The notes beneath the pieces are model-generated. The model searched no databases, had not been told where the DNA came from, and was given only the letters and a program-made list of their open reading frames with translations. A DNA stretch of 7,294 nt from Melioribacter sp. (GTDB taxonomy: Bacteria > Bacteroidota > Ignavibacteria > Ignavibacteriales > Melioribacteraceae), in assembly GCA_016841125.1 (NCBI GenBank), contig JAENZU010000168.1, forward strand, positions 1 through 7,294, in the 5' to 3' direction. Made by a program: the position numbers and the translations under genes. Below are positions 1-4,788 of the stretch, in pieces (positions within the stretch are counted from its first letter, which is position 1; every line of letters begins with the position of its first letter).

Positions 1-4
1 CAGA

Positions 5-655
5 ATGGAAAGGTCGCAAGATAAACTAGAAAAATACTCGATCATATTTTTGATCGTAATGTACACTGTCGGTGTCGTAGGTCATTCTGTGTCTGCCACT
101 CTAAATCTGATGCAGCAGCTCACACCGTTTACATTACTGCTCACCGGTGGAGTTGTTTTTTACAACGTTATCAAAAACAGTAAACCCAACTTTATACTTT
201 GGGGTGTAATTGTTTACTTGGTAACATTAACTCTTGAAATTGCGGGAGTGAAAACGGGGCTGATATTCGGGGTCTACAATTATGGGAATGTGCTGGGATT
301 TAAACTTTTTGAAACCCCTTTAATTATCGGGCTCAATTGGATGTTTGTAATTCTTGGTGCAATCAAGATTGCACAAGAATTCGGCGAAAGTAATCTTGTA
401 ATTATATTAACAAGCGGAATGCTGGCGGTTGTCTTCGATCTTATTTTGGAGCCGGTAGCTATTGGATTGAATTATTGGCAATGGAGCGGCTCGGTTATCC
501 CCGTTCAAAATTTCATTGCATGGTTTCTGATCTCCGTATTTGCCGCGTGGCTTTTTATTTCCCTAAAAATTGAAATCCGTTCGAAGGTACCGAAGTTTTA
601 CTTTTACATTCAACTTATTTTCTTTGTATTATTAAATGTAACCGTTGTTTTATGA
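5..655 (+). CDS. cruF: CruF-family carotenoid 1',2'-hydratase (integral membrane)
   Basis: This is a 216-residue, very hydrophobic protein of the CruF/DUF422 carotenoid hydratase family. Characterised relatives add water across the 1',2' double bond of the acyclic (psi) end of gamma-carotene or related carotenoids, in the membrane. About seven membrane segments are visible, near residues 11-31, 40-57, 64-80, 105-122, 132-149, 170-187 and 200-216. The family-like polar signature is present: E79-x-x-G-x-x-TG-x-x-FG-x-Y91-x-Y93, then P105...GLNW112, then D145LILEP150 with W158QW160, and QNFIAW at 168-173. Its length is slightly below the usual family size of roughly 220-300 residues. The ATG is four bases from the window edge and the frame is open upstream, so the true start and ribosome binding site cannot be judged. 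The ketolase gene follows after 10 bp, which supports a pigment role and one transcript. Which carotenoid it uses is inferred. Confidence 0.85.
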   Translation: MERSQDKLEKYSIIFLIVMYTVGVVGHSVSATLNLMQQLTPFTLLLTGGVVFYNVIKNSKPNFILWGVIVYLVTLTLEIAGVKTGLIFGVYNYGNVLGFKLFETPLIIGLNWMFVILGAIKIAQEFGESNLVIILTSGMLAVVFDLILEPVAIGLNYWQWSGSVIPVQNFIAWFLISVFAAWLFISLKIEIRSKVPKFYFYIQLIFFVLLNVTVVL

Positions 656-660
656 GAGGA
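654..660 (+). promoter_or_regulatory. Shine-Dalgarno of the ketolase gene, overlapping the upstream stop
   Basis: The sequence GAGAGGA at 654-660 lies five bases before the ATG at 666 and overlaps the TGA (653-655) of the hydratase gene. This placement decides the ketolase start in favour of ATG 666 over the in-frame TTG at 645. It also suggests translational coupling of the two genes. Confidence 0.7.
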
Positions 661-665
661 AATTT

Positions 666-1340
666 ATGGGGATAGTTTTTGCAATTTTGATAATCGGAGT
701 CTGGTCTACTCATCTCTACTATGTTTTAACTAGTGTCGATGTTACATTTACGTCACCACTTTTTTATTTCCATGTGTTGTTGCAAGCATATCTTTACACC
801 GGACTTTTCATAACAGCGCACGATGCAATGCACAAAACCGTATCGCGCAATAAATATATAAACAAAATAATAGGCTACACTGCCGCATTTTTATTTGCAG
901 GGATGTCATACAATCGGTTAATTAAAAATCATTTCGATCACCACAGGTATCCGGGTACAGAAAATGATCCCGACTTCAATGTAAATTCGCAAAACTTTTT
1001 TATTTGGTGGGGAACATTCATGGTTAGATACACAACCATTCCACAATTAATTGTGATGGCTGCTGCGTATAATGTTTTGAAAATTTGGATTCCCGAAATC
1101 AATCTCTGGTTCTTTTGGGTGATCCCCGCATTTCTCGGTACGCTGCAGTTATTCTATTTTGGAACGTATCTCCCTCACAAATATCCGCACGAACACTCAA
1201 TGGATCCGCATAATGCCCGAACACAAAAAAAGAATCATCTTTGGGCTATGTTATCCTGCTACTTTTTTGGTTATCATTTTGAACATCACGATTCACCTCA
1301 TACACCATGGTGGAAGTTATATCAAATTAAAGGGGAGTAA
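666..1340 (+). CDS. crtW: CrtW-type beta-carotene 4-ketolase (membrane di-iron oxygenase)
   Basis: This 224-residue membrane protein belongs to the fatty acid desaturase/hydroxylase superfamily and matches the CrtW ketolase branch. CrtW oxidises C4 of a carotenoid beta-ring to a keto group, using O2 and a di-iron centre held by histidines. The three histidine clusters are visible: H52DAMH56, H89FDHH93 followed by RYPGTENDPDF, and FGYH204FEHH208. The CrtW-typical FYFGTYLPH (163-171) and SPHTPWWKL near the end are also present. Hydrophobic segments lie near 1-22, 31-51, 66-82, 122-140 and 145-168. The start was placed at ATG 666 because a good Shine-Dalgarno precedes it; an in-frame TTG at 645 would add seven residues but has no better signal. 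It is somewhat shorter than typical CrtW proteins (about 240-260), with the N-terminus trimmed and all iron ligands kept. Paired with the hydratase, the likely product is a 4-keto, 1'-hydroxy monocyclic carotenoid. A related beta-ring hydroxylase activity is less likely given the LPH and PWW motifs. Confidence 0.88.
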   Translation: MGIVFAILIIGVWSTHLYYVLTSVDVTFTSPLFYFHVLLQAYLYTGLFITAHDAMHKTVSRNKYINKIIGYTAAFLFAGMSYNRLIKNHFDHHRYPGTENDPDFNVNSQNFFIWWGTFMVRYTTIPQLIVMAAAYNVLKIWIPEINLWFFWVIPAFLGTLQLFYFGTYLPHKYPHEHSMDPHNARTQKKNHLWAMLSCYFFGYHFEHHDSPHTPWWKLYQIKGE

Positions 1341-1368
1341 TTTTTTTTTGAAGGTTCGTTTTTGCGAA

Positions 1369-2529
1369 TTATAGATTTGCAAATTTCGGCACACGAATTT
1401 GAAATTCCGTTCCATCCTCTTTGGATGAATTAAATTCCACTTTTCCTTTTAGATATTGCTCAACTAAAAGTTTAACACTGTAAGTTCCAATCCCTCTTCC
1501 GGTTCCTCCTTTGGTGCTGAACGACCTTTGGAAAATCTGGAGCTGTATATTTTCAGGAATAAAATAATTATTGTGAACTAGAAATATTATTTCCGAATTG
1601 TTCTGTTTGACCAATACGGTTACTGTTTCATTTTTCTTACAAGCCTCAAAGGCGTTTTTAATTAAGTTTCCGAAAGAACGCAACAGAATTGAAGAATCGG
1701 TTGTAAAATAAAAATCTTCCTCAAGTTTGTTGCACTTTAGAATTTTATTTTCTGCAACACTATTATTTTTATAGAATTGGCAGACTGTATCTACAATATT
1801 ATTTGCACCGGTAATGCCTAGTTTCAAACTCAAATTCCCATTTTCGGCATCACGCAATTCGCGTTGAGCGTTCAGCTCATTTATTAATTGGTTTGAAGAA
1901 CTTACTAATGCATTTGTTAACTCATTTCTATCCTGATCATTACTTACATCGGGCAGCAAACTTGCTATACTTTGAATTGCACTTGAAGTATTTAATATAT
2001 CGTGAAAAAATATTCTCTCTAAAGCTTCCTTTCTCTTTTCACTGGAAATATCTTTAATCGACAAAATTATGAAGTTTTTTCCGCTAATAATAATTGGCTT
2101 GGTATAAACATGAAAATTGTGATGTTTTTCTTTGTCAATATCTAATGAAGTGATCCGGCATTCATCGTCGCAGTCTGTATGAGTATCATTAGTTATTTTA
2201 ATTGCTTTAGCGGCTCCGCATTCTCTGCATGATATAGCTGTACCGCAGCCTCCGGGCATTTCATTGTAATGCTGGCAATTTATTGCCTCCCCGAAACGAT
2301 TCCCGATAACATCTTTTTCACTAATTGCGTTTAGAGCGACTAATGCTGCTTTGTTGCATTTTATTATTTGACGGTTTTCATTTAGGATCAATACGAGCTC
2401 CGGAAATGCTTCAAGAATTTCGCTGGATAATTTATGATCCTCAAAATTAATCTTATCTATTAAAATTTCATCAAGCGGACTTCGATCCGGTTTGTCAAAA
2501 TATGTAGATATTTTTATTTCTGAATCCAA
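1369..2529 (-). CDS. Soluble PAS-domain sensor histidine kinase with cysteine cluster (orphan)
   Basis: This 386-residue cytoplasmic histidine kinase has no membrane segment. Residues 35-163 form a PAS domain (FPELVLILNENRQIIKCNKA; ending ILSIKDIS) carrying an unusual cysteine set: C85, C95, C101 and C104 in a C-x9-C-x5-C-x2-C pattern, then C120 and C124. These could bind a metal, an iron-sulfur cluster or haem, or sense redox state; the ligand is unknown. The dimerisation/phosphoacceptor helix follows with FFH176DILN180. The ATPase domain shows the N box (NLIKN292AFEA), the lid motif SFSTKGGTGRGIGTYSVKLL (336-355) and the final GTEF box. The usual Asp of the DxGxG box is replaced in the segment HNNYFIP (319-325). 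The start is TTG with a weak GAAAGA upstream (2540-2535); no in-frame ATG exists before the PAS domain, so no better start is available. The gene converges on the ketolase with a 28-bp gap. No response regulator is in the window, so its partner and output are unknown. Confidence 0.85.
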   Translation of the reverse strand: MDSEIKISTYFDKPDRSPLDEILIDKINFEDHKLSSEILEAFPELVLILNENRQIIKCNKAALVALNAISEKDVIGNRFGEAINCQHYNEMPGGCGTAISCRECGAAKAIKITNDTHTDCDDECRITSLDIDKEKHHNFHVYTKPIIISGKNFIILSIKDISSEKRKEALERIFFHDILNTSSAIQSIASLLPDVSNDQDRNELTNALVSSSNQLINELNAQRELRDAENGNLSLKLGITGANNIVDTVCQFYKNNSVAENKILKCNKLEEDFYFTTDSSILLRSFGNLIKNAFEACKKNETVTVLVKQNNSEIIFLVHNNYFIPENIQLQIFQRSFSTKGGTGRGIGTYSVKLLVEQYLKGKVEFNSSKEDGTEFQIRVPKFANL

Positions 2530-2565
2530 TACAATCTTTCGTAATAAATTTAAAAAACTACTTTA

Positions 2566-2594
2566 AATATATTTTAACATTTTAAAAAGTTCAA
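2566..2594 (-). promoter_or_regulatory. Candidate sigma70-like promoter for the histidine kinase
   Basis: Read on the minus strand, a -35 element TTGAAC (2594-2589; 4 of 6 to TTGACA) is followed by exactly 17 bp and a -10 element TATATT (2571-2566; 5 of 6 to TATAAT). Transcription would start near 2559, giving a leader of about 30 nt before the TTG start at 2529. In such AT-rich DNA chance matches are common, so this rests on the combined elements and spacing. Confidence 0.42.
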
Positions 2595-2745
2595 AAGTTT
2601 TATGAGGCAAAATAATTATCAACTATAGAAAAAATTAAAATGAAATTCATCGGAACATTTAAGTATTGATTTTTATTTTGATAAACCAGCTAATAAATCC
2701 AAATAGGACATTGTAATTTAATATTATTTAACTAATAAAAAATAC

Positions 2746-2775
2746 TTGATATATTATTTTTATTTAAACTTTATT
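2746..2775 (+). promoter_or_regulatory. Weak candidate promoter for the GlmU-like gene
   Basis: TTGATA (2746-2751; 5 of 6 to TTGACA) is followed by 18 bp and TTTATT (2770-2775; 4 of 6 to TATAAT). The implied leader is about 70 nt. The -10 match is poor and the surrounding DNA is nearly all A and T, so this is only the best candidate in the spacer. Confidence 0.2.
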
Positions 2776-2854
2776 TGTTGAGTAATATTAAGAAGAAGAA
2801 GTAAAAAATAATTATTATCTTTATTTAATCCTTAAGAAAAAATTTGGTGGAAAA

Positions 2855-4366
2855 ATGACAGAATACAGCCCGGGTAAAGAAGAGAGTGTTGAAGAATTGG
2901 TGAAAATTTATTCCTCTGATTTTGATTACAATACGAAGGAAACTGCAGTTCTTTTAGCAGCCGGACACGGGAAAAGAATAAAATCCCATACTTCTAAAAT
3001 GCTACACAGTATTTGGGGAGTGCCGACAGTTGAAAGAGTTTATAACGCCTGCAGAAAGGGGATTGATAAAGTTAATATGATACTTGTGGTGGGAATTAAA
3101 GCTCCGGATGTTATAAAAGTTATCGGAAACAGAAAAAACACTTTATTTGCTCATCAGGCAACTCAGAACGGGACGGGTCACGCGGTTCAAGTTGGACTTG
3201 AAAATATTGATTCTTCTAAATATAACGGTACCGTTTATGTGCTGCCGGGCGATATGGGATTGATCGATGAAGATACAATGATCATGTTCAGAAAAGAGTT
3301 TAATGAAGCAAATGTTGATATGATGGTATTAACCGGATTGTATAGTGGTGATCCCAATGAAAATAACTACGGGCGAATTATTAGGGTGAAAGACAAAGAT
3401 AAAGATGGAAATTCTTCAGGTAAAGATGCCGGTAATGTAATTGGAATTATTGAACATAAGGATATTTTATCATTAGATGGTAAACCGTACGAAGTTGAAT
3501 TCAACGGAAAAAAATACCAATATTCGAAAACTGAACTTATTGAGAACAATGAATACAATTCAGGGGTTTTCGCATTCGATTATAAAAAGCTTGTTGAACT
3601 GATCGGTAAATTGAAATCGGATAATGTCCAAAATGAAATTTACATTACAGATTTAATCTATGCCTTTAATAAAAAGGGATATACGGTTGGTGCGGTAAGC
3701 CCTCAGCAGCAGCATGTTATAATGGGGTTCAATAATAAATCCGTTTTAAAACAAATGGATGCAATAGCCAGAAAACTAGCTTATGATAGAGTTAAGGATT
3801 TGATTGAAATTGATGATCCGGATGATTTTTTCATTGACGAAAGCGTTATCGATGATATTTTGGAAATGGATAAGGAAGGAATACCGCTCGATATAAGAAT
3901 TGGTAAGGGAGCTCATATTGGCAAAGGTGTAAAACTGAATTACAATTTGTACCTTCATAAAAATGTTTACATTAAAGGTAACGTAACATTCGGAAGAAAT
4001 GTAAAGATTTGGGAAAATGTGCATTTATCCTGCTACCCTGATCAGACATTCGAGCTGGGTGAAAATGTCGAAATTCTTTGGGGCGATATTATAAAAGGGA
4101 ATATCAAAATTGGCGACGGCTCCCGGATTGAATCCAGCGTTAACATGACCGGCAGCGAGGACTTTCCTCTTCAGATCGGCAAGAATGTCACTATCAAAGG
4201 TACAAGCTATATTTTCGGTTCCATAATAGATGATGACCTGTTTATAGAGCATAGCGTCCTTATTAAAAAGCGAATTGAAAAGATCAAGAAGAAGAGCGGC
4301 GAAATTCAAAAAATAAAGTTTGTACTACCAATGCCCGAAGGTCTTGATGCTTGTGAGGATATTTAA
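2855..4366 (+). CDS. GlmU-like NTP transferase with degenerate beta-helix domain
   Basis: The first 300 or so residues of this 503-residue protein are a sugar-nucleotide pyrophosphorylase of the GlmU uridylyltransferase type, which makes UDP-GlcNAc from GlcNAc-1-phosphate and UTP. The landmarks are the nucleotide loop LLAAGHGKRIKS (33-44) with K48 and LH51, QNGTGHA (104-110), the metal-binding Asp in LPGDMGL (D133), NYGRI (171-175), the substrate Glu in IEHKD (E200), NSG (235-237) and N257VQNEIYITD266, equivalent to GlmU's NAQGEYYLTD. Residues 345-470 form a left-handed beta-helix with loose hexapeptide repeats (IGKGAH, IGKGVK, IKGNVT, FGRNVK). GlmU's acetyltransferase signature (NYDG with the K and T that follow, and the catalytic His) is absent, so acetylation at this end is unlikely. 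There is a 28-residue leader before the fold, a polar insert KDKDKDGNSSGKD (179-191) and a Lys-rich tail. The ATG start is preceded by GGTGG (2846-2850). The sugar substrate is inferred; another hexose-1-phosphate or a regulatory role is possible. Confidence 0.78.
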   Translation: MTEYSPGKEESVEELVKIYSSDFDYNTKETAVLLAAGHGKRIKSHTSKMLHSIWGVPTVERVYNACRKGIDKVNMILVVGIKAPDVIKVIGNRKNTLFAHQATQNGTGHAVQVGLENIDSSKYNGTVYVLPGDMGLIDEDTMIMFRKEFNEANVDMMVLTGLYSGDPNENNYGRIIRVKDKDKDGNSSGKDAGNVIGIIEHKDILSLDGKPYEVEFNGKKYQYSKTELIENNEYNSGVFAFDYKKLVELIGKLKSDNVQNEIYITDLIYAFNKKGYTVGAVSPQQQHVIMGFNNKSVLKQMDAIARKLAYDRVKDLIEIDDPDDFFIDESVIDDILEMDKEGIPLDIRIGKGAHIGKGVKLNYNLYLHKNVYIKGNVTFGRNVKIWENVHLSCYPDQTFELGENVEILWGDIIKGNIKIGDGSRIESSVNMTGSEDFPLQIGKNVTIKGTSYIFGSIIDDDLFIEHSVLIKKRIEKIKKKSGEIQKIKFVLPMPEGLDACEDI

Positions 4367-4417
4367 GATACGTAGAAACGTGAAGAAGTTAAGACGGGAA
4401 GTGGAAAACATATTACC

Positions 4418-4440
4418 GCAATGACGCCAAGCCGCAAAGG
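4418..4440. repeat. Degenerate GCAA-type dispersed repeat fragment (tentative)
   Basis: The segment around GACGCCAAGCCGCAAAGG resembles the short 'GACGCAAAGGCGCAAAG' family of dispersed intergenic repeats found in many Bacteroidota and related genomes. Only one copy is visible here, so the call rests on recognition rather than on repetition within the window. Confidence 0.35.
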
Positions 4441-4483
4441 GATTATAAAGTGAACATCACCCGTAGTTAGAGAAATCAAAACC

Positions 4484-4557
4484 TGTCACACTGAGCGGAC
4501 TTGCCAGCCTTTGGTTGGGTCGAAGTGTGAGTTTCCCCAACCAAGTCGGGCAAGTCC
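4484..4557. repeat. Nested inverted repeat, interrupted palindromic element
   Basis: Two perfect 9-bp inverted pairs are nested. GGACTTGCC (4497-4505) pairs with GGCAAGTCC (4549-4557), and inside it TTGGTTGGG (4511-4519) pairs with CCCAACCAA (4536-4544). They are separated by an AGCCT/GTCG internal loop and enclose a 16-nt loop. A third pair, TCACACT (4486-4492) with AGTGTGA (4524-4530), joins the 5' flank to that loop, so it competes with or forms a pseudoknot on the main stem. The outer sequence, TCACACTGAGCGGA plus GTCGAAGTGTGA, matches a small intergenic repeat I recognise from many genomes, here split by 19 bp. It is not followed by a T-run, so a simple terminator is unlikely. It may still fold in the mRNA. 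Confidence 0.7.
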
Positions 4558-4661
4558 ATAATTCTTCGGGCTGTTATTGCCAAAACGTAAAACCGAAAAA
4601 TTTGTACGAATAAATATGGGGTATACAGTCTCTTTGCCGGGGTTAATTAATCTGCTCATTC

Positions 4662-4690
4662 TTGATTAAATCAATCAGTAATATTAAATT
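4662..4690 (+). promoter_or_regulatory. Weak candidate promoter for the T9SS cargo gene
   Basis: TTGATT (4662-4667) and TAAATT (4685-4690) are spaced by 17 bp, each 4 of 6 to consensus. The -35 overlaps a small dyad, TTGAT-TAA-ATCAA (4662-4674), which could be an operator or chance. The leader to the GTG start would be about 90 nt. Confidence 0.22.
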
Positions 4691-4775
4691 GGACGTAGAA
4701 GTGCAGAAATGAGTGTGATGAAAATTATATATAAATATTAGATATAGATTTTTTCTTGTTTTAATAATTTGTAAC

Positions 4776-4780
4776 GGAGG
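4776..4780 (+). promoter_or_regulatory. Strong Shine-Dalgarno fixing a GTG start
   Basis: GGAGG lies eight bases before the GTG at 4789. It is the clearest ribosome binding site in the window and supports the non-ATG start of the following gene. The nearer GTG at 4781 is out of frame. Confidence 0.75.
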
Positions 4781-4788
4781 GTGAAGCT

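Larger units (their letters stand above)
2530..2854. other. 325-bp AT-rich divergent intergenic region
   Basis: This spacer lies between the divergently transcribed kinase and nucleotidyltransferase genes. It is extremely AT-rich, with no ORF carrying a ribosome binding site and no strong hairpin. It probably holds promoters for both genes; the two best candidates are listed separately. The stretch 2595-2745 shows nothing further that I can support. Confidence 0.6.
4367..4788. other. 422-bp non-coding region with repeat elements
   Basis: No ORF here has both a start signal and useful length; the longest ATG-started frames are only 10-16 codons (around 4616 and 4710). The left part, about 4380-4600, is visibly richer in G and C than the flanks and holds two repeat-like elements (4418-4440 and 4484-4557). 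The right part (4640-4788) is AT-rich and should carry the promoter of the T9SS cargo gene. No T-tailed terminator hairpin is visible after the nucleotidyltransferase gene. Confidence 0.65.

Noticed and set aside
645..665. TTG start at 645 for the ketolase, overlapping the hydratase gene
   Set aside because: The ATG at 666 has GAGAGGA at good spacing; the TTG has no comparable signal.
1159..1374. A 71-codon plus-strand ORF overlapping the end of the ketolase gene
   Set aside because: It lies in another frame within the conserved third histidine cluster of CrtW, has no ribosome binding site, and its protein has no recognisable features.
1341..1380. T-run (1341-1349) and small dyads TTCG/CGAA and GCGAAT/ATTTGC as a terminator between the convergent genes
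   Set aside because: The T-run has no stem before it, the stems are only 4-6 bp with a G-U pair, and on the minus strand no T-tract follows. Not strong enough to call.
4025..4309. A 94-codon minus-strand ORF and a neighbouring 82-codon one at 3776-4024
   Set aside because: Both lie wholly antisense to the beta-helix domain of the GlmU-like gene, lack start signals and show no domain. The plus-strand frame has clear family motifs.
4484..4557. CRISPR repeat or rho-independent terminator
   Set aside because: There is one inverted element without regularly spaced direct repeats, and no T-run follows the stem.
4616..4740. Short ATG-started frames (16 and 10 codons) in the intergenic region as small peptides
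   Set aside because: They have no Shine-Dalgarno, no signal or membrane character, and lengths expected by chance.
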